This document shows, one piece after another, positions 16,710 to 25,245 of a stretch of 64,000 bases of DNA (its first letter is position 1; each line of letters begins with the position of its first letter). Source of the stretch: Cytophagales bacterium (GTDB taxonomy: Bacteria; Bacteroidota; Bacteroidia; Cytophagales; Cyclobacteriaceae); the NCBI GenBank assembly GCA_033344775.1, contig JAWPMT010000004.1, positions 930,001-994,000 of the forward strand, read 5' to 3'. The notes beneath the pieces are model-generated. The model was given only the letters and a program-made list of their open reading frames with translations, was not told the origin of the DNA and searched no databases. A program made the translations under genes and the position numbers.

Positions 16710-19352
16710 ATGAATCGTCCGTTAGGAGCCTTCTACGTATTTTTCGTCTTAATTACCTTTTTTCTTTTCGACACAAAAGGCCAGGGTAATGCTACGGTGT
16801 ACCTCGATCAACGCTCTTATACCGTTGAAGCGCTTGTTTTAGAATTAGATCGACAACTAGCTTCTACATTGGTCTACAGCCTTGATAAGTTGCCCAAAAT
16901 CACTATTGAGCTTAAAAAGAGCAGCTATTCCCAGCGAGAGATCTTAAAAGTTCTGAAAAGAAAAGGTGTTGCTTCCTTGGTTAGAAATGACCGAATCCTA
17001 CTCACCAGCATCGACTTACCCGTAAAAAAGAAAAGCTTCACTTTATCCGGGTACGTTCGAGACGCCCAAACCGGAGAAGCATTGATCAGCGCCAATGTCT
17101 TCACAACGGACAATAAACACGGCGTGATCACCAATCGTTATGGCTACTATTCCATGACACTACCAGAAGGTGAGTACGAGATCCACGCCACCTTCATTGG
17201 ACTTGACACCCCACCTAATAGCATCCATCTGACGAAGAACAAAACCCATCACTTCCGTATGTCTGAAAGTGTGGCTGAATTAGAGGAAGTGGTCATTTCT
17301 TCACGTCCGCCCTCCTTCAATATCAATGGGATCATTCCCGGCATCAATGCCATTGACTTTACTACAGACAATCATATACCCTACTTTATGGGAGAAGTAG
17401 ACGTATTTCAAGGCAGCCTGCTGCTACCCGGAATCAAAACGCTTGGCGAAGAGGCCGCTGGCATCAATGTTCGAGGTGGGAACATCGATGAAAACCTGAT
17501 CCTTTTAGACGAAGCACCCATCTACAATCCAACGCATTTTTTCGGTCTGATTTCCGTCTTCAATCCCGAAGCAGTCAATGACATTCAGTTCCTCAAAGGC
17601 TTTTTCCCCGCTCAATACGGTGGCCGCGCTTCCTCGGTGATCAATGTTCACCAGAAAGAAGGCAATGATCAGGAATTTCACTTTGCGGGAGGCTTGGGAC
17701 TTCTTTCAGCCAGGTTGTTGGCCGAAGGACCAATCAAAAGAGGTCAAAGCTCTTTTTTGATTTCAGGAAGACAGTCCATCATTGACCCTACAGAATTAGG
17801 CCCGGATAATGTCAACCGAAACTCCAATACTTCTTTTGGGGACCTGAACATCAAAATGAACTGGAAGCTCAATGACCGCAATACCTTTTATGTATCCAGC
17901 TACCTTGGCCGCGATCGTAACCGGACGAGCTTTGATTCCAGACGAGACTGGGGAAACAGCACATTGACACTTCGCTGGAACAAGCAATTCGCTAAACGGA
18001 TATTTGGGCATTTCTCAGGCGTGTTAAGCACTTATGAATACACGATCGAAGACCCAAGGGAAGCCGGCAGCTTTAGAGGCCAGTTCCGCGTAACGGATTA
18101 TTCACTTAAAGCAGATTTCTCTTATTTCGTTTCACCGACCTCACAATTCGATTTCGGAGCCACCACCACTTTCCACCGATTATCTCCTGGGACCAGAACT
18201 CCATTTGATCCCGACGACTCCTCTACGAACCCATTGGAACTGGACTCTGAACACGGATTCGAATCAGGTATTTATCTGTCCCACCAATGGCAGGTACTTC
18301 CCAACCTTGAAATATTGTATGGTGCTCGCTTCAGTAGCATGCACAATATCAGCTTGGGTGACTCTGAGATTTACCGTTACATTCCAGGTGGACCTAAACG
18401 CGACGATACCATTGCTGATACGGTCCGACTTGGCAATTGGGAACTGGTGCGGGACTTCTTCAACCTAGAACCGCGTGCCTCTCTGAACTGGCGGATCACT
18501 AACAATACTGCAGTCAAAGCTGCCTACAACCGAACTTATCAGTACATCCATTTGATCTCCAATACCATTACTCCTAGCCCAACAGACATTTGGAAACTCA
18601 GTGACCGCAACATAGAACCTACCCAGACGGATCACTTCTCTCTAGGTTATTACCGCAATTTTGCCGACAATAGCTGGGAATCTTCACTTGAGCTATTCCA
18701 TAAGGAACAGCGCAACATCATCGACTACAAGGACGGTGCCGACTTGTTGTTCAACCCGAACCCTGAAACAGAATTTCTCAACGCCCGTGGACGTGCCTAC
18801 GGTCTGGAATTTTTCCTCAAAAAGAACACAGGTAAAACTCGAGGATGGGCCAGTTACACCCTATCTCGAGCGGAACGGAGAGTTAAAAGTGACCTGATCG
18901 AAGAAACCATTAATGACGGTGCATTCTTCCCGGACAACAATGATAAAACGCATGATTTCTCGATGGTGATACTACACCAACATTCCCCCAGGCTCAGTTT
19001 CTCCTCTACCTTCAATTACAGCACAGGAAGGCCAATCACCCTACCTACAGGCAAATACACCTTTGAAGGAAATCCCATTCCGCACTTTGCGGGAAGAAAT
19101 CAGGACCGACTAAGCGACTACCACCGCCTGGACCTGTCTGCTCGATTAGAAGGCAAGAAAGTTCGCCCCGACGGAAGAACACGGAAATTCGCAGACTCCT
19201 GGACCCTGACCTTGTACAATGTCTATGCGCGTAGAAATGCCTTCTCCTACATCTTTAGAGAAAATCCTGATATCACCGGGCAGACACAAGTGGTACGATA
19301 CTCCGTATTAGGATTCATCTTTCCATCCCTGACCTATAATTTTAAGTTTTAG
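16710..19352 (+). CDS. TonB-dependent receptor with STN domain (FecA-like signalling type)
   Basis: 880 residues. Signal peptide (NRPLGAFYVFFVLITFFLF), STN domain at about 30-105 (RSYTVEALVLELDRQL, QREILKVLKRKG), carboxypeptidase-regulatory-like domain about 110-195 (SGYVRDAQTGEALISANVFT), plug (GEEAAGINVRGGNIDENLILLDEA, HQKEGN) and a barrel ending PSLTYNFKF, with the terminal aromatic residue usual for outer membrane proteins. The STN domain should contact FecR. With the DUF4249 lipoprotein it likely takes up an organic or peptide substrate; the ligand is unknown. Part of a sigma, FecR, receptor, lipoprotein unit. Its own promoter candidate lies at 16674. Confidence 0.9.
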   Translation: MNRPLGAFYVFFVLITFFLFDTKGQGNATVYLDQRSYTVEALVLELDRQLASTLVYSLDKLPKITIELKKSSYSQREILKVLKRKGVASLVRNDRILLTSIDLPVKKKSFTLSGYVRDAQTGEALISANVFTTDNKHGVITNRYGYYSMTLPEGEYEIHATFIGLDTPPNSIHLTKNKTHHFRMSESVAELEEVVISSRPPSFNINGIIPGINAIDFTTDNHIPYFMGEVDVFQGSLLLPGIKTLGEEAAGINVRGGNIDENLILLDEAPIYNPTHFFGLISVFNPEAVNDIQFLKGFFPAQYGGRASSVINVHQKEGNDQEFHFAGGLGLLSARLLAEGPIKRGQSSFLISGRQSIIDPTELGPDNVNRNSNTSFGDLNIKMNWKLNDRNTFYVSSYLGRDRNRTSFDSRRDWGNSTLTLRWNKQFAKRIFGHFSGVLSTYEYTIEDPREAGSFRGQFRVTDYSLKADFSYFVSPTSQFDFGATTTFHRLSPGTRTPFDPDDSSTNPLELDSEHGFESGIYLSHQWQVLPNLEILYGARFSSMHNISLGDSEIYRYIPGGPKRDDTIADTVRLGNWELVRDFFNLEPRASLNWRITNNTAVKAAYNRTYQYIHLISNTITPSPTDIWKLSDRNIEPTQTDHFSLGYYRNFADNSWESSLELFHKEQRNIIDYKDGADLLFNPNPETEFLNARGRAYGLEFFLKKNTGKTRGWASYTLSRAERRVKSDLIEETINDGAFFPDNNDKTHDFSMVILHQHSPRLSFSSTFNYSTGRPITLPTGKYTFEGNPIPHFAGRNQDRLSDYHRLDLSARLEGKKVRPDGRTRKFADSWTLTLYNVYARRNAFSYIFRENPDITGQTQVVRYSVLGFIFPSLTYNFKF

Positions 19353-19353
19353 C

Positions 19354-20196
19354 ATGCGGAAAATCTATTACCTATTGATTTCACTCGTATTGTTAGGTTG
19401 TGAGGACCCCATCCAGATCGACCTTACGGCTGATGCGAATCTGGTAGTAGTTCAGGGATGGATCTCTAATCAGGTGACCAATCAGGAAATTGTATTATCA
19501 CGTACGCAAGGCTTCAATGACCAATCCGGACCTTCCTTGATTATGGGTGCCAGGGTCTCCGTGATCAACAATCAATCAGATCAGTTCATTTTTCAACAAA
19601 ATGAAGATGGTATCTATCGATCTAATGTTGAGTTCCGAGGTGTGGATTCCTTGTTTTATCAATTGGAAGTGATTCTTCCTGATGGAGATACAATTGTTTC
19701 TCCCTTTGAATCCGTTCCCCGAATCGTGACAATTGACAGTTTGATATTTCGACAAGACGAAGAGTTGTCTGATGACAATGCGAACCTGTTAGAGACCTTC
19801 AATTTCCCAGTCTCCTGGGCCCAGGACCCGCCGGATATCCGTAACTATTACCGATGGAGAATATTCAGAAATGACACTTTGTTCAGCGCTCCCAATGACC
19901 TGGAATTACTGGATGATTCCGCCATCAATGGCAATTTCTTCCCAAACGAATTTAGAAGTTTTCGATATGAATTTGGAGATACGTTGACCATGGAAATGCA
20001 AACGTTGAGTGAAGACGCTTTTGACTTCCTGACCTTACTCAAAAACCAAACGACGCTACTGGGAACTGCTTCAGGCACCCTTCCTGCTACGATTTCTGGC
20101 AACCTGCGCAACCGAACTGATCCCGACCAGATCGTGCTGGGTTTTTTTGGCTGTATCTCCTCTTCTTCTTCAGAATTGGTGTTACTGGATGAATAG
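19354..20196 (+). CDS. DUF4249 family lipoprotein
   Basis: 280 residues. Lipoprotein signal with Cys16 (LVLLGCED). DPIQIDL then LVVVQGWISNQ and the beta-rich remainder are the DUF4249 pattern, a family that regularly sits next to STN-type TonB receptors in Bacteroidota. It probably forms the surface lid or substrate-binding partner of the receptor, whose gene ends one base upstream. Substrate unknown. Confidence 0.85.
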   Translation: MRKIYYLLISLVLLGCEDPIQIDLTADANLVVVQGWISNQVTNQEIVLSRTQGFNDQSGPSLIMGARVSVINNQSDQFIFQQNEDGIYRSNVEFRGVDSLFYQLEVILPDGDTIVSPFESVPRIVTIDSLIFRQDEELSDDNANLLETFNFPVSWAQDPPDIRNYYRWRIFRNDTLFSAPNDLELLDDSAINGNFFPNEFRSFRYEFGDTLTMEMQTLSEDAFDFLTLLKNQTTLLGTASGTLPATISGNLRNRTDPDQIVLGFFGCISSSSSELVLLDE

Positions 20197-20311
20197 AGAT
20201 CATTAGTCGCACTATTTAATCAAGCTTCAGAGACTTGCAAAAAAGTTCTTTGACATCAAAAAAGGCACAATTTTTGGGGGTTTTACCCTTGTAGCTTGTC
20301 TTATAGATGTT

Positions 20312-20407
20312 ATGATTAAAAAGTTAATAATAGTAATAGTCTCTGTGGCACTAGCCTTCGTGGGCGTGCTATTGAGCAAGCGAGTAAACTTGAAATCCTC
20401 AAAATAA
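20312..20407 (+). CDS. Possible 31-residue hydrophobic peptide
   Basis: An ATG at 20312 opens a 31-codon frame: a Lys-rich start (MIKKL), about 18 hydrophobic residues (IIVIVSVALAFVGVLL) and a basic end. This is one predicted membrane helix with positive flanks. TACCCTTG (20284-20291, one mismatch to the -7 consensus) lies upstream. No ribosome site is evident, so translation is uncertain. Confidence 0.3.
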   Translation: MIKKLIIVIVSVALAFVGVLLSKRVNLKSSK

Positions 20408-20418
20408 GAGATTACAAG

Positions 20419-20598
20419 ATGTTTGGCAGGAAAAACAAAATTTCTAAGGGCTAGAATCGATTACTGCTGAGAAAGAATGTTCAACACTTTCAGGGTTCCA
20501 GAGAGCTTTTTCTCGAGAACCCTGATTATTCAAATCGTTACAACGAAGGCTTTACCAATGCTAATTTGCTGCCCATCGCCTATCCCAACGAGAAATAA
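20419..20598 (+). pseudogene. Possible decayed reading frame
   Basis: An ATG at 20419 opens a frame broken by a TAG at 20452-20454. The same frame then runs 47 codons to a TAA at 20596-20598 with protein-like composition (GSRELFLENPDYSNRYNEGF, NANLLPIAYPNEK). The inverted repeat CAGGGTTC / GAACCCTG lies inside. I do not recognise the family. It may be the 3' remnant of a surface-protein gene or chance. The rest of the 410-base gap 20197-20606 shows nothing further. Confidence 0.3.
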
Positions 20599-20606
20599 TT
20601 CTTTCC

Positions 20607-21260
20607 TCAGATTTTCATTTCAGGTATTTCACCCTCTACGATGAGTCGACCCTCTGTGGCTTGCTGAATTTGCTCTACGGAAACACCAGGAGCACGTTCC
20701 AGTAGTTTAAAGCCATGTTCGGTAATGTCCATTACCGCCAAGTTGGTGACCACCTTCCTCACACATTTTACACCGGTAATCGGAAGCGTGCACTCCTTCA
20801 AAAGCTTGGACTCTCCGGCTTTATTGGTATGCATCATCGCTACAATGATGTTTTCCGCAGATGCCACCAAATCCATGGCACCACCCATTCCCTTCACCAG
20901 TCTTCCTGGAATTTTCCAGTTAGCAATGTCTCCATTATCGGCTACTTCCATCGCACCTAGCACAGTCAACTGCACATGCTGTCCCCGGATCATAGCAAAT
21001 GAGGTCGCAGAATCAAAAATGGATGCACCTGCTAGTGTCGTAACAGTCTGTTTGCCAGCATTGATCATATCAGCATCTTCCTCGCCATCAAAAGGAAATG
21101 GGCCCATACCCAACAAACCATTTTCAGATTGAAATTCCACACTGATCCCTTCCGGAATGTAATTGGCAACTAAGGTTGGAATCCCAATACCCAGATTCAC
21201 GTACCAGCCGTCTTGTAATTCTTGAGCGATTCTTTTAGCAATCCCTAATTTATCAAGCAT
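20607..21260 (-). CDS. scoB: 3-oxoacid CoA-transferase subunit B
   Basis: 217 residues. The [17 protein letters not shown] start and [14 protein letters not shown] (catalytic Glu46 in SENG, which forms the glutamyl-CoA intermediate) are the SCOT/ScoB signature, with CSSD-type length. With subunit A it moves CoA from succinyl-CoA to acetoacetate (ketone body use) or a related 3-oxoacid. Its start overlaps subunit A's end by eight bases, so they are co-translated. Confidence 0.92.
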   Translation of the reverse strand: MLDKLGIAKRIAQELQDGWYVNLGIGIPTLVANYIPEGISVEFQSENGLLGMGPFPFDGEEDADMINAGKQTVTTLAGASIFDSATSFAMIRGQHVQLTVLGAMEVADNGDIANWKIPGRLVKGMGGAMDLVASAENIIVAMMHTNKAGESKLLKECTLPITGVKCVRKVVTNLAVMDITEHGFKLLERAPGVSVEQIQQATEGRLIVEGEIPEMKI

Positions 21261-21957
21261 CTTCCTTTGATCTTACGGTTCTCTGTTCAATTCTTTTCTC
21301 GTATTGCTCTCCCTGGAAAATCCGCTGTACGAAAATTCCTGGCGTGTGAATGAAATTTGGGTCCAATTCTCCAGGCTCCACCAACTCCTCTACCTCCGCA
21401 ATGGTGATCTTACCGGCCATGGCCATTGGTGGGTTAAAGTTCCTGGCAGTTCCCTTGTAGATGAGATTACCCATTATATCTCCTTTCCAGGCTTTCACAA
21501 TTGCAAAGTCAGCGGTCAATGCGCTTTCAAGGATATGTGGCTTACCATCAAATTCCCGAACTTCTTTTCCTTCAGCGATCTCAGTTCCGTAACCTGCCGG
21601 GGTAAAAAAAGCAGGTATTCCGGCTCCCCCAGCCCTGCAGCGCTCAGCCAGGGAACCTTGTGGGATCAGGTCCACTTCCAATTCTCCACTGAGCATTTGC
21701 CGCTCAAATTCTTCGTTCTCTCCCACGTAGGAGGAGATCATTTTTCGGATCTGCTTCTTTTGAAGCAACAATCCGAGACCAAAATCATCGACACCCGCAT
21801 TGTTGGAAATACAGGTCAGGCCACGGATATCTGCCTCGACCAATGCATGGATACAATTTTCGGGAATGCCACACAGGCCAAAACCACCCAACATCAGGGT
21901 CATGTTGTCCTGTATACCAGCGATGGCTTCCCTGGCGCCACTGACTACTTTATTCAT
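21253..21957 (-). CDS. scoA: 3-oxoacid CoA-transferase subunit A
   Basis: 234 residues, cytoplasmic. [35 protein letters not shown] at the start, [18 protein letters not shown] and [28 protein letters not shown] are typical for the alpha subunit, which carries the CoA-binding glycine-rich loop. First gene of the two-gene scoAB operon. A divergent 100-base gap to the GH32 gene shows no clear promoter. Confidence 0.92.
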   Translation of the reverse strand: MNKVVSGAREAIAGIQDNMTLMLGGFGLCGIPENCIHALVEADIRGLTCISNNAGVDDFGLGLLLQKKQIRKMISSYVGENEEFERQMLSGELEVDLIPQGSLAERCRAGGAGIPAFFTPAGYGTEIAEGKEVREFDGKPHILESALTADFAIVKAWKGDIMGNLIYKGTARNFNPPMAMAGKITIAEVEELVEPGELDPNFIHTPGIFVQRIFQGEQYEKRIEQRTVRSKEDA

Positions 21958-22060
21958 GAAAATGGATTAATTGTTGTTACAACAAATAGTTACCGCAATT
22001 TCATTGAAATTCGGGAGATTATGAACTCAAATGTGACTTAAGGTGATATGAACTTGCAGA

Positions 22061-23650
22061 TCACCAAATCGATCGTAATTCATACACATTACCTTCTACC
22101 AGCACAGCTTCTTGTCCGGACTGAAAAGTCAAAGTATTCCAGGATGATGAGGGGAAAAATAAGTCCGTCATCACGACGGTGCCATTATCAAAGAAGACTT
22201 CCACACTTGATCGGTCCAACCAGATATTGATCGGCATCTGGGGGACTTCCGAAATGCGATCTGCGAGATGTAATTGCTCAAATTCATTGTGAAAGGTAGA
22301 ATCCTGTGCGGATCTACGGTCGATGAAAAACTGATCCGTACTATCCCTGAACCCTATGGCCAGCTGTTCTCCAAAACGATTACTGAAATTCAACTTCCAG
22401 GATCGGTCCTTACCATTGGTAATATCCGTCACCGTGAATTCAAAATTGAGTAGGGTACTATCACCCATCAATTTATCCGTCCAATCCGAAGCACCAGCAA
22501 CAACTGTCCGATTGATGTCTACAGCTTTGGTTCGGAGTAACTGCATCTCTTCAACCGGCCTTGAGGCGATCAAATGACCATGCTTTTGTGTTGGATAAAT
22601 GGCCAACTGCCGGGGTAAAGTCATGGCACTGCGCCACTTTTCAGTAGGTACTTTAGTCGCATAGAGCCAATTGCTCATCCATCCCAGGAATATTCTCCTT
22701 CCATCCTGATCCGGGATATCTGACCAGGTTACTCCGGCGTAGTTGTCCCAACCATGATCAAGCCATAGTTCGCGATCCGATTCATTGTCATTGATGAAGC
22801 GTTTTCCACTGAATTGTCCAACAAAATATTGTGTCGCGGACCCTCTTGGTCCACCCGGTCCTATAGAAACCAGCATGACCCATTTCGGAACACCAGACTG
22901 ATCGATTAACTGAAACAAATCCGGGCATTCCCAAACTCCGTCATGACTTCCCTGATCAGCCCCAAACTTACTGAGACTCTCCCAATTCTTCAGATCCGCC
23001 GATCCATAAAACCCAACCTGATTGCCTTCCGCAAGGACCATCACCCATTTCGAACTTTGCTTATGCCAGAATACTTTAGGGTCTCTGAAATCAACACTGG
23101 ACTCCTCTGATAATACCGGATTCTTCGCATACTTTTCCCAGGTACGACCTTTGTCAGTACTGTAAGCAATGCCCTGATACTGGAAGTTGGTTTCCCCTTC
23201 CCTTTTGGAGTCATGATAGGTATAAATAGCCACCATGGGTGGATTATCAGCCGTCCCAAAACCTGAAGTGTTGTCCCAGTCCACGACCGCACTGCCTGAA
23301 AAGATGTACCCTAAAGAATCTGGATACAAGGCTATCGGCAAATGCTCCCAGGTAACCAGATCTTTGCTCACCGCATGCCCCCAGTGCATGGGTCCCCAGA
23401 CCGTATTCTCTGGATAATATTGATAAAACAGGTGGTATTCTCCCTGATAATAGACCATCCCATTGGGGTCGTTCATCCACTTTTCTTCTGGCGAAAAATG
23501 GAATTGTGGGCGATGAGGTTGATCATAATCATATTTCACCTCAACTATCTCAACTGGGCTTTCTTCTTTTTCAGGAGTGGTAGCACAACGAACCAAAAGC
23601 AACAAGCTTAGCGCCAGATACCATATCGCAGATTTTTGGAATTTGATCAT
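22061..23650 (-). CDS. GH32 family fructan hydrolase lipoprotein
   Basis: 529 residues from the ATG at 23650; a longer frame upstream only overlaps the sugar transporter gene out of frame. Lipoprotein signal with Cys22 (LLLLVRC). The GH32 motifs are present: WMNDPNG (nucleophile Asp61), FRDPKVF (transition-state stabiliser) and ECPDLF (acid/base Glu). The C-terminal beta-sandwich ends VEGNVYELRSIW. It should cut beta-fructosides such as levan, inulin or sucrose at the cell surface. It lies seven bases after the sugar porter gene, so the fructose released would be imported by the porter. Confidence 0.92.
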   Translation of the reverse strand: MIKFQKSAIWYLALSLLLLVRCATTPEKEESPVEIVEVKYDYDQPHRPQFHFSPEEKWMNDPNGMVYYQGEYHLFYQYYPENTVWGPMHWGHAVSKDLVTWEHLPIALYPDSLGYIFSGSAVVDWDNTSGFGTADNPPMVAIYTYHDSKREGETNFQYQGIAYSTDKGRTWEKYAKNPVLSEESSVDFRDPKVFWHKQSSKWVMVLAEGNQVGFYGSADLKNWESLSKFGADQGSHDGVWECPDLFQLIDQSGVPKWVMLVSIGPGGPRGSATQYFVGQFSGKRFINDNESDRELWLDHGWDNYAGVTWSDIPDQDGRRIFLGWMSNWLYATKVPTEKWRSAMTLPRQLAIYPTQKHGHLIASRPVEEMQLLRTKAVDINRTVVAGASDWTDKLMGDSTLLNFEFTVTDITNGKDRSWKLNFSNRFGEQLAIGFRDSTDQFFIDRRSAQDSTFHNEFEQLHLADRISEVPQMPINIWLDRSSVEVFFDNGTVVMTDLFFPSSSWNTLTFQSGQEAVLVEGNVYELRSIW

Positions 23651-23657
23651 GTGATTT

Positions 23658-24995
23658 TTATTTGACCAGTTGCTGCTCCAGTTCTTCCAGGGATTTTCCT
23701 TTGGTTTCTGGCATAAGAAATGCCACCCAAAGCAACTGCAGCACCATGAATCCGGCAAAAATGGCAAAAACAGTAGCTGCTCCAATGCTGGAGAATAATA
23801 CAGGCACCATCGCCGGAATGATCGCAGCGAGCACCCAATGAACTGAGGTTCCGAAAGCTTGCCCGGAAGACCGGACATGATTCGGGAATATCTCAGAAAT
23901 GAATACCCAAATGATCGCTCCTTGCCCGATGGCATGGGCTCCAATAAATAGGAATAAGGCCGGAGGTACGATACTGGACCATTCATTGGCAAAAGCCAAA
24001 GAAGTGGTCGCCAGGGTAAGAATATACCCGATGGAGCCAATGTACATCAACTGGCGACGGCCCAGTCGATCGATGAGTACTACACCCAGAATCGTGAAGA
24101 TAAAATTAGCGATACCAATTCCAATGGTACTCAAGACCACCGACTCTTCTCCTAACCCAGCAGATTCAAATATTCTTGTGGCGTAGTACAACAAGGCATT
24201 GATCCCACTGAATTGATTGAAGAAGGACAAAGCAAAGGCCAGTGCCAGGGGAATTTTGAATTTCTTTGAGAATAATCGATCTGAGGATTTCTCAGGCTGA
24301 GACATGCTCGCCTGTACACTCTGGATCTCTTTCTCTACTTCATCAGCCGGATACAAGGTCTGAAATACTTTCCTGGCCTCGTCAATAGCTCCCTTTTTCA
24401 CGATCAGCCAGCGTGGGCTCCTGGGCACATTAAAAACCATCAATGTATAGGCCAAGGCTGGTAAAGCTTCCATGCCTATCATCCAGCGCCAGGCTTCTGC
24501 CGTAACATAAGTCGCGATCAATCCATTAGAAACGAATGCGACCAGGATACCAAAAACAAGATTTAGCTGATAGAGTGCGACCAATTGACCTCTTTTGGCT
24601 GCCGGAGCAATCTCAGAGATAAATGCAGGTGCGGCAATGGTAGAGGCCCCTACACCAAGGCCACCCAGAAACCGGAAGAACGCAAATAGCCAGGGATCAC
24701 TGACTAATGATGAGCCAATCGCTGAAACGGTGTAGAGGATACCAATAACGATCAGCGTATTTTTTCGACCAATTCGATCATTAGGAATACCTCCAAACAT
24801 GGCCCCTACTACAGTACCCCATAAAGCGGATGCAACGACAACCCATCCGTGGAAGGCATCATTGCTGCCAAATAAAGTAAAGGAACTCCACAGTTGCTGT
24901 AAGTCTTGTTCGGCCCCATTGATAACAATCGTATCAAAACCAAAAAGAAAGCCAGCCAGGGCTACAGTGATCGAATAATAAAGGGTTTTTCCCAT
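23658..24995 (-). CDS. MFS sugar porter
   Basis: 445 residues, twelve predicted membrane segments. NDRIGRKN (loop 2-3), RFLGGLGVGAST, PRSPRWLIVKKG, DRLGRRQLM and the C-terminal PETKGKSLEELE are classic sugar porter family motifs. It imports a monosaccharide with protons across the inner membrane. Coupling to GH32 suggests fructose, but substrate is inferred. Spacing of seven bases to the GH32 gene indicates an operon. Confidence 0.92.
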   Translation of the reverse strand: MGKTLYYSITVALAGFLFGFDTIVINGAEQDLQQLWSSFTLFGSNDAFHGWVVVASALWGTVVGAMFGGIPNDRIGRKNTLIVIGILYTVSAIGSSLVSDPWLFAFFRFLGGLGVGASTIAAPAFISEIAPAAKRGQLVALYQLNLVFGILVAFVSNGLIATYVTAEAWRWMIGMEALPALAYTLMVFNVPRSPRWLIVKKGAIDEARKVFQTLYPADEVEKEIQSVQASMSQPEKSSDRLFSKKFKIPLALAFALSFFNQFSGINALLYYATRIFESAGLGEESVVLSTIGIGIANFIFTILGVVLIDRLGRRQLMYIGSIGYILTLATTSLAFANEWSSIVPPALFLFIGAHAIGQGAIIWVFISEIFPNHVRSSGQAFGTSVHWVLAAIIPAMVPVLFSSIGAATVFAIFAGFMVLQLLWVAFLMPETKGKSLEELEQQLVK

Positions 24996-25075
24996 TTTCT
25001 TTAGGTCGGTTAAAGTTCGGCTTAAGAAATCTTCAAGCCTTACCTATGTCAGGTTGAGCCTGTCGAAACCTGTTT

Positions 25076-25096
25076 GATCGCAATTGCATTGCGATC
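25076..25096. repeat. Perfect hairpin (9-3-9)
   Basis: GATCGCAAT, spacer TGC, ATTGCGATC. It follows TTGAGCCTGTCGAAACCTG, a stretch that looks like a dispersed extragenic repeat. It lies in the 250-base gap between the GH13 gene and the sugar porter, and may attenuate or end the GH13 transcript. A second weaker inverted repeat (TTTGGAA / TTCCAAA) lies at 25195-25223. Confidence 0.5.
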
Positions 25097-25245
25097 AGGT
25101 CTTATTCGGCATTTAAAATGCCTGCAAGTCCCATCAGTATTACAAATGCTGACAAACTATGTATTAGACTAAAACCCGAAAATAGGACAATCCCTTTGGA
25201 ATGCTCAAGGAAAACGTTCCAAATAGGGAATGCAATCGGATGCAG

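Noticed and set aside
23651-24040. Long N-terminal extension of the GH32 reading frame
   Set aside because: It overlaps the sugar porter gene out of frame and lacks signal peptide features; the ATG at 23650 gives a proper lipoprotein signal.
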